In this document: one piece after another, positions 33,400-44,058 of the stretch
Layout of the letters: each line of letters opens with the position of its first letter
Position numbering within the stretch: position 1 is the stretch's first letter
Position numbers and translations under genes: made by a program
Assembly (NCBI GenBank): GCA_002104905.1
Contig: MCFE01000140.1
Span: forward strand, 93,189-157,188
Direction: 5' to 3'
Origin: Basidiobolus meristosporus CBS 931.73
Taxonomy: Eukaryota > Basidiobolomycota > Basidiobolomycetes > Basidiobolales > Basidiobolaceae
Length of the DNA stretch: 64,000 nucleotides
Notes under the pieces: generated by a model
The model's database searches: none
Told to the model about the DNA's origin: nothing
What the model saw: only the letters and a program-made list of their open reading frames with translations

Positions 33400-35227
33400 C
33401 CTCATAATATTTGGTTGTTTAGCATATGTAAAAATACTGTCTGGAATTTGATCAATGCTTGAGCCAAAAATTGCAAATACATATTATTGAGCTACTGCAG
33501 TGAGAGTAAGGCAAAAGGATGCTTCAATATGAAGGCAAAGAAGCCATTGATGTCCAAGGATGTGCTGTTTGATCAAAGTGTGAAATGTTTTCAAGGTAGG
33601 ACTTCAGACAAAGGCAAAAATACCATCTCCAGTCCATCAATAGTCAGGATTGAATCAGAGCAAAACAATGCTGTTTATTGCACTCCAGACAGTTCTGCAA
33701 CTATGAATTAGCCTTGATTGGTATGCAAGAATATCTCTCTGGTGACCACTCCAATATTACAAAGCATATGATCCAACCAGATCAGAAATGGTCCAAATTA
33801 CTGTTCAATCAGCAGACAATCTGAGCTTATGCCTGCTCAGTTGGTACAGATGGACCCCAAACAGATAGAATACTCTTGAGCCAAAATACCAGTCAACACT
33901 AAAACCTTTGTACTGGTAGTCAAGCATGATTCCACCTAATTGTTATTGGCTATAGATACCAAATACAGGTTCTCAATCATCCGCTGAATGTAAAAACTGC
34001 TTCATTGAATGAGGAACTTGATAAGGATGTGTACATACACCAGCCTTATGGGTTTACTGACCAGGATCATACTTATCTGGTGTGCAAGCTTAAAAAAACT
34101 TTATAATGTGTTAAACAATCACTAAGAGCCTGGAATTGCAAAATGGATTTTTTTTGGAATCTTTGAGTTTCTAAAGAAGTACCACTGACTAAGGTATCTA
34201 CTATAAGTCAGATAGAGCAAATCCAGCTCTTTTGGCTCAATATGTGGATGATCTCACTATAGCCTCTATTAACCAAGAAGCATTGGCAGACACTAGAATC
34301 AGTCTATTGAAGATGTTTAAAATGTCCAACTGGGAGTGCTCAGTTACTACTTAAGGATATGTTCCTCCATAGACAGAAACGCCCAGATCTTTACCTCAAG
34401 CCAGTCTAAGTATATTCAAGGTAAACTCAGGAATCCCCAAGTGGAACACTTTCAACCAGCAGCTAGGTACTATGGAGACAAACATCCTGTTAATCAAATG
34501 CAACCAAATAAAGAGAACTTGGTGTCATTTTGAGGACCAGGCTCCCTTACCAACATATGGCTGGCAGCTTGATGTATACTTCACTAGGAAAACATCCAGA
34601 TATCTCATATTCAGTGGGAGTTGTCAGCTAATCTTACCAGAACAATGGATTTGATCATATTGCAGTAGTTGAGCATATTTTTAGATACCTGAAAGGTACT
34701 GCTGACATCTGCTCAAGGTTCACATTTAAGGGCTCAGAGCAGGATCTCTTGGGAAGCTCTGATGCTGATTTGGATCAAAATTTTGAAGACAAAAGACCTG
34801 CCACAAGATACACATCTTTATACTGCAAAGGAGCAATCTTATGGAAGTCAAGAAAGCAACCAACTATAGCACTTTCCATCATATTAGCAGAGTATATGGC
34901 AGTCTATGAGGGTACAAAAGTAGCAATAAGGCCAGTAAAACTGCTTAAAGACTTAGGCTTATATCACAAAGCCCCTACCACTTTGTTTCAAGATAATCAT
35001 GGATGCATAAAATAGGTAGAAATCAAACTTTCCATGGTTAAGCTGAGCACATAGATATTAGACATCATACATGTGTAAAGCTATAGAGAATAGACTTGTT
35101 AGTTTAGCTCACTGTCCTACAGATGAGATGATTGCAAACATACTTACCAAGCCATTGACTGGTGGCATGTTTGCATGTCCAGATCACAATTAGGACTTGT
35201 TAGCACTGGCATTTAGTTAAGTGGGAG
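33400..35227 (+). pseudogene. Copia pol remnant (integrase C-end to RNase H), block copy 2
   Basis: Degenerate. 33487-33711 matches the segment after integrase (YCSESKAKG, DVLFDQSVK, SPSIVRIESEQNNA). RT remnants run from about 33890 to 34530, with an intact-looking YVDD near 34240 and SSIDRNAQIF...SQSKYIQ. RNase H lies at 34749-35015 (SSDADLDQNFEDKRPAT, LAEYMAVYEGTK). Many stops. The 5' half is missing. Confidence 0.78.
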
Positions 35228-35574
35228 TGTTGTTAAAATTTGTAGTTGCTCCTGAGTGTTCACCTGACTTAGTCATCTATACCTTTACCTACAAATCTGC
35301 AAGAGTTCTGACCAGATTCCTATTGGAATTCACTTGGAATATCTTGCTAAAACATCAGGTAACCACAACATGAGATCACTCAAAGTTGCCTAAGCAGCCC
35401 TAAACTTTGCTCACATGTTATTGGGACCTTTGCAAGCCTGTTCTCCACATTTGCTTTGCCAAGATCATGCCAAAGTATAAATACCACATTTACAACTCTT
35501 GTATCATTAAGTGAAACCCACATAAGTTATTTGTACTCCTGGTCACCTCATGTACCTCCAAAGCACTTGAAACA
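35228..35574 (+). repeat. LTR of a diverged Copia subfamily (347 bp)
   Basis: Starts tgttgttaaaa and ends cacttgaaaca; near-identical to 21441-21788. Confidence 0.8.
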
Positions 35575-35957
35575 GTATTTCTTTATCATTGCACCTGAGA
35601 ATTGCCCAAACATACCCATTTGAATTGCCACCTACAATCCTTAGAGAACTCTAACCAAATCCCTTAACAATATATAAAGAGCTTGCATCAAGATAAGCAG
35701 CCCCAGACTTTGTCCACATGTTATTTTGCCATGATCATGCTTGGAAATTCTGGGGCTGTTGGGACAGCTTAGAGACCTTTGATTTTTTAGGTACCTGATA
35801 TCTTGGTGAAGAAATTCCAAGCAAATCCCTACAAGCCATCTGGTAAGGCATCTCTGTAACTTATAGTCAATGATCTGGGTGACCAAGTTAGGTGTATATT
35901 TTGGTGTAATTACAAATCTAACAATTGAGTCCATGTTGTTGTCATGTTCTTCTCACT
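35575..35957. repeat. Two degenerate half-LTRs in inverted orientation (twin of 21789-22166)
   Basis: Same forward-then-reverse arrangement as its twin. It ends in catgttcttct at 35957, which here runs on without a Copia insertion, giving the empty site for the element at 22167. Confidence 0.6.
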
Positions 35958-36239
35958 ATCAATGTCTCCAACACTCAAGCACAACAACACTCATCCAGCA
36001 ATGGACACAAATTGCAATCCAGACTGGATGGCATTTCAGGCCTCAACATTACAGAGGCTACCATCAGATATCTGCCAAGAGACAAGATGATTGGCACTAC
36101 ATGCAGGATGTTGAAAATCAGTGGCCAGCAGGATTTGCTGAGAGTGCCCTTGTTTGATGATATTCTAACCAGCACCAAGGCAAGGTAATTGTCACAAATA
36201 CCTTCAGACAAGCACTTGCATTTTGGGTGTATGCTATAG
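35958..36239 (-). pseudogene. Small Tnp2 core fragment
   Basis: Resembles 28310-28500 (the Transposase_21 core): cagcaatggacacaaattg and atcagtggccagcaggattt. More diverged than T1 to T3. Confidence 0.45.
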
Positions 36240-37134
36240 AGTTAGTTCATTGGACTGTGCCCAGGAGTATTGCACAATCATTGGTTGCAAAGATTGAATG
36301 AGTGCAATACCATCCCCTCCAGTAATCAAGACAGTTCTTGCACAATCTTGCACTATATGGTATGATCTTGAACATTATGACACTTTCTGAGACAATGTTG
36401 CTGATTTGGACAATTGCCCAACATACAATACTTCCATCATGTGGGCAGTTGAGTCCTATTTGTATGGTAGGTAAGTCCTGTATTTGGAGTTGTTTCATTA
36501 GTTAGAGAGGTGGTTAATATGTACCACACCATAGGCTTTATTGTAGCTTACCATTTCTGCTACCATCATCTTGATTGGATGGAATGTCATTGTTTGATGG
36601 GTCCTGAGGTATCCTGATGCTGTCAGCATCCAACTGGTCCAACATCTCAGATAGTGGCCACCTGGTTTGTTAGTAGGTATATGATTTTGTGGTGGGAGCA
36701 AGTATATCATGGTGCTAGTTGACTGGTGGAGGTGTCATAGCAAGCATGCAGCCAATCACTGGTGTGAACATAAAGTGTGGATATGTAGGATGCTTATCCA
36801 TAGGGGGATTGTCTGAGATCTGTGACCAACTTGATATCACTTATACTAAGATATAAAATGATCAGTAGTATGCAACAGTAAGATTTAGGTTGCTGAAACA
36901 ACTTTGTGCTGTTTGGATTGTGACAGATTGCAACAAGCTGAAAGCAATCAAATCATTGCTCCCTTGTACACTTCTCCCAAAGGAATTATTACTGAAGTGT
37001 TGGGTGGTGACACACTTTGCACATCTATACCACTTGCTTGTTGGCTATCATCCTAACCATGTGTGTACTGGTAGTCAGTGTTTTTCATCCTAGTTGCCAA
37101 GTTCAGTGCTCTAGATTGGTTGCGCTGAGTTGTG
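36240..37134 (+). repeat. Old Harbinger relic (one end and part of ORF2)
   Basis: Follows 13080-13960 in order, with CpG sites replaced by TG or CA: gttgcaaagattgaatgagtgc here, gttgcaaagaatgattgggcgc there. The end and the transposase are missing. A Copia LTR fragment cuts it at 37134. Confidence 0.65.
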
Positions 37135-37326
37135 TTGTAAGAGTTTTGGAGCTATTAGAGGTGATGGGGAAAATCAGTAGATCGTGTGGCTTTCACTTAA
37201 TAATTCAATGAATGCAAAAACAATATTGGTGCTTTCGCATGGTCTTGACAATACAGGCATCTAGATTATGCTTAGGATGGTCTCAAGTGCATGGGTGAAA
37301 GGTTTTGGGCTGCTAGGACAACCTCT
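37135..37326 (-). repeat. Truncated Copia LTR
   Basis: Reads tgttgtaagagttttgg and follows the minus-strand LTRs for about 190 bp to ggacaacctctca. It marks the left border of the gene island. Confidence 0.75.
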
Positions 37327-38700
37327 CAATTATATAACCAGCAAGAGAGTTGCGAAACAGCCATTGGATTGGGTTGGCTGTTGGGCAGGTTCCAATTTCA
37401 TTTGTCCTCAGGATTCTTCCAGAACTCTGCGCGATCGTGACTTCCGAGATACTGGCCATGCATGCATGAACCATGGCCACACCAATAGTCGGTGGAGATC
37501 TTCCCTCTTCACCATGGAATTGATGATTTCAAAGGCCACCACATAGCCCCTTGTTTGTGCTCCACCTTTCCCGTCATGCCATCGGTGCGCCTTCGCCAGC
37601 CAACCTCTTACCGAGATTCTGTGGTGCTTCCACGGCATTACAATTCCCCCATCCAGGAGGGAATGGTTCAGGGAAATGGCTCAGGGAATGGTTTACCCTT
37701 GGCCAAGATCGGACCGATAAGGGGAAATTGTAATGCTCGATATCTACTTGCATCTGGGGGTCGAAGGTACCTTCAAAGTCCCAGACAACATGCCTCGATA
37801 GCCACCTGGACGTCCATCACGATTGCCAGCCAACAGGATAGAAAAGACGGGGCCATTCACAGGTGTGTGAAAGCCCTACTGCGCCGCTACCCATGGTGTA
37901 CACCCGAGAATCGCCCCGATTTGGCGCAGGGCCTTCACCCCATCGACATGTTACTTCCCAGCCCGCACACCCGCTTTAACCAGATGTGTGCAGTTGTGGG
38001 ATGTGGTGCGCGCAAGCCAATGATCCGAGGGTGGGTATCGATCAAGGAAACATCTGGAAGAGAGGGACGCCAACGTGAAAGCCATTTGGTGGAGAAATCG
38101 CGAGAACAGCTGTCTGTCGAGCGGAGGATTGGACCGCCCAACACCTGGCTCGCTTCGCCCGGTCTCCTGCCTCACATGCGATAACATATCTGCCCAGTAT
38201 CCATATGGGGCACGTAATATGTGCAAATCCAGCCGAAATCCCATTTTGGGTGGTGAACGTTCGGCGAAAGGTGAGCAGTCACCGTTGCACCCTCCTCCTC
38301 CAATATTTCCTACAGTTCGGCTTGGAAGCCACGTTTCTCTTCGAGTACTCTCGCCTAGGTGACCCTATTCGCCTATCAAGTTGCCCTACTTCCCAAGACG
38401 CCGTCACTCGTGATCTCTTCCCAAGTAGATACAGGGAAGAGTTGCGGAAGCCGGTACCATCCTTCCCAGGCCTGGGTTGGGAGAAGAGGGGCTGGCTTGG
38501 CATGACCTGGCGAGTCTGCCAGCCATCTAATCGGATGCCGGTCACGGAAAGGACGACGTAAAGAACAGTCTTAGTAGCCCACGAGGAAGAACCAGGCGTG
38601 TGGGAAAGAGGGTGGCTTGCGAGGGCATTTGCCTGGCTTGGCGGCTGGACATAACCGAGGAGTCCAGGATGGTCACTCCATGTTTGGCAAGGTGGATTTA
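37327..38700 (-). pseudogene. Degenerate unrecognised coding-like stretch
   Basis: GC-rich, unlike the transposons on its left. On the minus strand several frames give protein-like runs with low stop density, such as VVAFEIINSMVKREDLH at 37490-37540, FSRFLHQMAFTLASLSS near 38080 and a run at 38279-38545, but they change frame and carry stops. The 3' side runs into the LTR at 37326. The long plus-strand ORF 37492-38184 has no recognisable content and I treat it as chance. It could be a decayed multi-exon gene or a relic of a GC-rich element. Confidence 0.3.
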
Positions 38701-38790
38701 TGAGGAAATAGAAAACATATGATCATTCGAACCCGAGATGAAATTTGGTCACAACCTATCGAGTATGATGAGAACTAGGTCTAGCACAGG

Positions 38791-38830
38791 AGTGAGGGTG
38801 AGGGTGAGGGTGAGGGCGAGGGCGAGGTCG
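38791..38830. repeat. GTGAGG microsatellite
   Basis: About six hexamer units, grading from gtgagg to gcgagg, upstream of the gene at 39196. A second low-complexity tract (cgcaccc units) lies at about 39130-39152. Confidence 0.8.
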
Positions 38831-39195
38831 AAGTCAAAGGAATTTGGGAATGGGATAGGATGATTCGCAAACGGCCTGGCCAGAGATGATTGGCCCTTTA
38901 ATCAAATGCCATCAGTTCATTTAATATCACGATCCGGATACATGTCAAATGGAAAACATGAAGAGATTCGAACGAATCAGCATGTTCCATTCTTGACCCT
39001 AGGGCGAGGGAAACAAACTCACCCTCACTTCGAGTCAAATCACTCGGTGGAATATTCCCCCGTAACGGAGTGGCGAGGCCTGATGATCGAGGGGGATTTT
39101 TTCTCCTCTCCTAAGTACTCGTACTCGAACTCGCACCCGCACCCGCACCCCTACCAGTACTTGTGCCTATACCCATAATCACTGCACGCGCTACC

Positions 39196-40185
39196 ATGGG
39201 GTTACTCTGGATACTCGTGGCCCTCTTCATCGCGGGCTCTTTCTATTTCTTTAACGGCAAGGCTGCACCCTCCTCCAACGCCGCTACCGGGGACGTGAAG
39301 CAGCTGACGAAAAAGAAGAAGAAGAGCAAATCGAAGGCTTCCCAAGGAGAGGCTTCGGTGGGGGCGGTGGAGGTGAAGGGCCAAGCCCAACAATCTACCC
39401 CCGCCGTGCCCGAACCCACAGCGCAGAAGAAGGGGAAGAAGGCCAAACCCACCGTCGAAGCCAAAAAGACCAACGCGAAAGAAGCCCCGGTGGTGAAGCC
39501 CACCAAACCGGAACCCTCCACCGAGTCGAAGAAGAAGAAGAAGAAGGCAGCCCCGGCTCCAAGTGAGCCCTCAGAGAAGTCAACCCCCAAGGTCGAACAG
39601 CCAACCAAAACCCTCCCTGCCTCACATTCGCCGAAACAACCCTCCGACTCGAAGAAAAACAACCCCTTGGCTGCGGAAGGGGACCCCACCTCGACAAACC
39701 CCATCGCAGGGGCGGAAAGGAATAAAGAGGAGGCATGGTATAAAGAGGAGGTTGCGAAACCCCCGGCGAGAGTAATGAAGATCAAGGGACCCGAACCAGA
39801 AAGTGCCTCGGAGGAAGAGCCAGAGGAGGGATGGATCAAGATCAAGAGGACCGTACACTCCCCCAAACCACCGGCCAGAATCCCGACCAACATCGAGCTG
39901 CTAGAGGAAAAGACGGTCACCGGTCAGCCCATCCTGACCAAGACCCAGCGCAAAAACGCCCGTCGGGCCCTGAAACGGAAAGAGGAAAGGGATGCCTTCC
40001 AGCAGCAGCAGGAGGTCCGCTTGCGCCAGCATCGTCGAGAGCTCATGAACGCACGAATCCACTCCAAAGATTACGCGCCCAAGCCGGAGGCGTCCAGATG
40101 GAACGTTCTCAGGTCGGAGGAGGAGGATGCGAACGAGGATGTGGACAATGCATCCAACAACACCGGCCTGATCTGGGATGTGTGA
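39196..40185 (+). CDS. Lysine-rich single-pass membrane protein, uncharacterised
   Basis: 329 residues, single exon. I chose the ATG at 39196 over 39163 because it has a strong context (ctaccATGGG) and places the membrane segment at the very N-terminus. Residues about 3-20 (LLWILVALFIAGSFYFF) form a signal anchor. Residues 35-170 are low-complexity K/P/A/E with runs such as KKKKKSKSK, as in ribosome-receptor or metadherin-type ER proteins. The C-terminal third is more ordered: a basic amphipathic TKTQRKNARRALKRKEERDA followed by a QQQ-rich helix, ending NNTGLIWDV. The likely topology is an ER or nuclear-envelope anchor with a large cytosolic tail. Codon use is GC-rich and matches the island genes. 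I do not recognise a named family. Confidence 0.8.
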   Translation: MGLLWILVALFIAGSFYFFNGKAAPSSNAATGDVKQLTKKKKKSKSKASQGEASVGAVEVKGQAQQSTPAVPEPTAQKKGKKAKPTVEAKKTNAKEAPVVKPTKPEPSTESKKKKKKAAPAPSEPSEKSTPKVEQPTKTLPASHSPKQPSDSKKNNPLAAEGDPTSTNPIAGAERNKEEAWYKEEVAKPPARVMKIKGPEPESASEEEPEEGWIKIKRTVHSPKPPARIPTNIELLEEKTVTGQPILTKTQRKNARRALKRKEERDAFQQQQEVRLRQHRRELMNARIHSKDYAPKPEASRWNVLRSEEEDANEDVDNASNNTGLIWDV

Positions 40186-41562
40186 GGCACCACCGCTCCG
40201 GAAACCACTGCACTCACCACACCACGGCGGTATCCAGGCATATTCCATATGTACGATTCATCACTGATAATAAACAAACCAATTGCACCGCCACATCTGT
40301 ATCCTAACCCTACGCCAGGCCCCTTTCATTGCGGAAGTCCAGAATTGGGAAATCGGACGGAGCTATCGGCAGCATCCGAAAATCCCTGTCCCTGGTTGGC
40401 GATGGGTTGGGACTTGCCAAGGTCGACCCGGATTTGGCTTGATAACAGCAACAAGGTTAAAGTTCGAACCAGCGCCTGCTCTCCCAACCATTACCACGGC
40501 CACGCGACGCACACCGAGAATAGCTAGATTGCCGCCAACCTCGCCTTGCCATTCCATTGTTGAGGGTGGAATGCATGGTATGGTAACCTATGGTGATGGA
40601 TCCCCGAAATCCGGATCCGCCATTGGCTCAGATGTGGATTGGGTGGTCGAGTTCATCCTCTCGTGATCCAATGGGTGGCTCGATGTTCTGTCCACCCTCT
40701 CGAGCAGGGAATGCCTGCCGACTAGAACAGGTGGCGTGGCGAGCACTTCTTGTTGAAAACACCTAGGCAATGTCGCACACGATCAAGTGGACATCCAGAC
40801 AATGTTGCACACGATCGAAGGCCTAGAGTGGGATAGCTGGACGGGATATCTAGGCAACCAAGTGCACTAACCATTTCCAGCAGATTAGTAGATATAAACT
40901 AACTCTATATGTTAAATTCCATTTGAATTTTCCGTTCGCCATCTGCCTCAGGATGGCCTCAGGATGACCAGTTGATGACTCCTAAATGCCCAGCACTCTG
41001 ACCATAAATGGCGTTTCTTCTATGCCACATATGGCAATCTGGTAATCGATGGGATTGCGATTGAAGCAGCCATCAACCATCCGCATTTCAGAGCAAATCT
41101 ATCCCTATTCATGTGACAGCAGCGAAGAGGACGCTGTCGAATGAACACTGTGTCACTGGTCGACATCCAACTGGTGGGGCAGGTGATAACCGTGGTGGCT
41201 GACTGGACATGTTGCCTGAATCTGGCTCTAGAGGGCTTATTGCTCAATGCCTTAGCGTATCGAGTCCTTGTTGGTGTTTCTCACTGGGTGTGACGTTGTT
41301 GTTTCAAATTGGGTCGAGACCAGGAACACAGAAAGTATGTACTAAACATGATCGGCCGGTTTGGCCAGATGCACCAATCAGATGGGGGAGATGCATATTG
41401 TGAAAAAGAAGGTGAAGGGAGGCCTAGATTCCGGGATCTGGAAACATCCTTGACTTGACTAGGTATTGTTGAGAAGTATGGCTAGATTAATGTGTTTTGG
41501 TTGATGAGGATCTAGTTCTCGACGAGCCTTCTGGCCCTTGGATGCTTATAATCACCCATCCA
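40186..41562. other. Intergenic, no gene seen
   Basis: Only short overlapping ORFs with no recognisable content (for example 40283-40666 and 41020-41247). No repeat shared with the flanking transposon zones was noticed. Confidence 0.5.
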
Positions 41563-41630
41563 CATATATACCGGCGGTGCTCGCTTTTTTTTCCCTATTT
41601 TCGTTAGATTTAGCCAAACAGCATATATAT
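41563..41630 (+). promoter_or_regulatory. Probable core promoter of the Gfo/Idh gene
   Basis: Two TATA-like boxes, catatata at 41563-41570 and gcatatatat at 41621-41630. A pyrimidine-rich leader (ctcccgctccctcactc-like, about 41670-41760) precedes the ATG at 41776, a common fungal arrangement. Confidence 0.5.
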
Positions 41631-41775
41631 CATCTGCAGGAACTGCCAGCTCTTACTCAGCCTCATCAACACTCCCGCTCCCTCACTCGTTTTATTTCGT
41701 CCAAGGCTCGTTGATCCATCCAAAATTCCCTCTTTACTTCGTCTCGAACCTCCCCTCTACACAAGTGTCCTAAAC

Positions 41776-43180
41776 ATGGCACCCTTGCAAGCTTCACTCG
41801 GCACCTCACCTCACTCCAACCCACACACCCCCATCACCGTTTGCCTCGTTGGCGCAGGGACCTGGGGCTCTACTTATCACACCTTCGCCTTGAAATACCC
41901 ACACCTGATGAAGATTGTGGCCGTCGTATCCCCGGTGAAGTTTCGTCGCAATACTCTCGCTCAGGTAAACGAGACACACCTTCGGAAGACAGAGATGACT
42001 CGACGCTAACGTACCTTTCCCCTAGAGACTAGACCTTCCCTCCGAGCGTGTGTTCAGCGACTGGAGAGAGCTGGCCAGCCTCCCCAAAATCGCGGACGCG
42101 GTGCTCATCACCACCAGCGACTCCTCCGTGTACGAGGCGTGCATGCTCTTCGCCCAACTGAAGTACCACATCCTATTGGAAGAGCCCCACGACATCGACA
42201 TCCAAAAATGTCACGCGATCGTTGAGGCGGCTGCCCAGAACTCGGTGGTGTTCTCGGTAGGAAATTCCATCCGGTACACCTCCTGTAACCGCACCCTGAA
42301 AAAGATCGTCGATTCGGGATCCATCGGGGAGATTATGAGCATCCAGCACTTGGAAAAGATTGGATTTCAATCATTGCCCTATTCGGTAAGATTTCTGATG
42401 GATTGGTCTTGCGAGCTGGACTAACCGGATCTCTCCCTCTAGATCACCAAGAGCTCTCGTAGACACCAAGACAGCTCCCTCGCCCTGGTCACGAAAAACA
42501 TCGATGGCATCGAGCTGGTCAGCTGGTTGATGGACTCCCCGTGTCGTAAGATCAGTGCATTTGGAAACATGTTCCAGAATGCCAACAAGAAGTCCGAATG
42601 CGCTTTCCTGACCGGCAAGTCCTGCGCGAACCCAGTGGTCATCCAAGAGTCCCGGTGGGCGCCCTACTCGAGCGACTCATTGTACTACGACATCCCCACC
42701 GGATTCTCTCCCTTCAACCACCTCGCCACGCCCGCGCCCAGTCCATTGGAGACCGACATCTACAAAAACCACGTCGTGAACATGGAGTTCGACGAAGGAA
42801 AGACCTGTAGCTTCACATTGATCTCCGGCGGATTGGAGACCTCCCGTACCACTCGTATCTTCGGCACGTTAGGGGAGCTCGAATGCGACGGGAACGTCAT
42901 CCGACAGTTCGACTTTCTCACCCGTCGCAGCGAGCTCATCCGGCCGGATGTGGATGCGGCTGAGCAAGCGGCCGACCACGACGGTGACTACGGACTGATC
43001 GAAGAGTTCCTCGAGAATATCCGCTGGGGACGTGGCCAGTGGGGTCCCGAGCATGGTTTCGAAGAGCTCCGATCCAGGATGTACGTACTTGCCGCTGAGC
43101 AGGCTCAGGCGTCTGGCTCGGTGGTCAACGTCGACGACTGCCGCACCAAATGGTTTGGAGACGTGATGGAAGTTTACTAG
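41776..43180 (+). CDS. Gfo/Idh/MocA-family oxidoreductase with altered active-site residues
   Basis: Three exons, 41776-41964, 42026-42385 and 42443-43180; both introns (61 and 57 bp) are GT-AG, and together the exons give 428 residues. N-terminal Rossmann fold with VCLVGAGTWGSTYH near residues 22-35. Then AVLITTSDSSVYE, the HILLEEPHDID loop, NSIRYTSCNRTLKKIVDSGSIGE, and a C-terminal Gfo/Idh fold (VVNMEF, TRIFGTLGELECDG, DYGLIEEFLENI). The family reduces or oxidises sugars, inositols and related compounds with NAD(P). Two points are odd: the conserved E-K-P motif reads E-E-P, and the usual catalytic H-D pair (as in SCHDIDLLRW) reads D-G in KNIDGIELVSW. It may be a changed or lost activity. 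It lies next to a hexose transporter gene in the opposite orientation. Confidence 0.88.
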
Positions 43181-44058
43181 ACCGACAGGCGGCTGCGATA
43201 TCCACACCCACCCAATGTTCCATATCCATCAATCTCGATCACGTAGTGAACTGTTTATTCTATCCAACCACATACCTCCACCCCTCATCCTCAGCTACAC
43301 ATACACACCCACCACACTGTTTAATTATTCTCCTCCGATGCAACCCGATTGTTCATACCACCAAGCCTTCTTTCACTTTCCCCAATCTGCTGCTCGCTTT
43401 TCCCAACGTTCCTGTTCCTGGCCCTTGTACATTTTGATGTATTAGTAATGAGTCTAGTCCGCTAGGCCTCGTTCCTATCACTGATCCAATATTAAACAAA
43501 CCGAATATTCTTGATTTGCCAGTAACTTGCTATCGATCACCTTCGAATTGGGCAGCGGATGTTGTCACCAGAAGCAAGGCCCGGCTGATGATTGGTGGCT
43601 CTCGTTCCTCAAGCCTCGAGGGCTCCAGGGATTCTGGCCCCAATTGTTGGGGAGAGTCGGGTGACCGATATAGATATGGATTAATGAATCCCGTGAAGAG
43701 GAAAGCGGATCTTGATCGGTGGGGCTGTGGTGCTGCACTGACCGCTGTCTTCCTCGTGACGGATCACTGAGTGACCTTCAGTGACACGACTTGTGCGTCC
43801 GATGGGGATGTATAAGATGAGTCAGCCTGGGCTCGTGATTCCATGGATCAGGCAATTCCCTATGTTTAGGACCGGTATTTATTCGAGTGAATATTGGAGA
43901 ATCTACAAGTGCCAACAAATCGACATTATATGAAACATAGGTGTGGTTTACATGCGGGTGCTGATGTGTCGCGTGGGGTATGGTGGGTGGCGGGTGTGGA
44001 TGGAAGTGGATGCAAGGCGGTGGGGGTGGGGTGAATGGCGGAAGGGAGCCGGATGGAT
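43181..44058. other. Intergenic between convergent genes, no gene seen
   Basis: 3' regions of the convergent oxidoreductase and transporter genes. Only chance ORFs (43516-43770). Confidence 0.5.

Noticed and set aside
37492-38184. 230-codon plus-strand ORF
   Set aside because: No recognisable domain, Pro/Arg-rich chance composition, and it overlaps minus-strand runs that look more protein-like.
39243-39920. 225-codon ORF antisense to the lysine-rich protein
   Set aside because: Long Phe and Ser runs are the mirror of the AAG-rich sense strand; the sense frame has a better start, anchor and tail.
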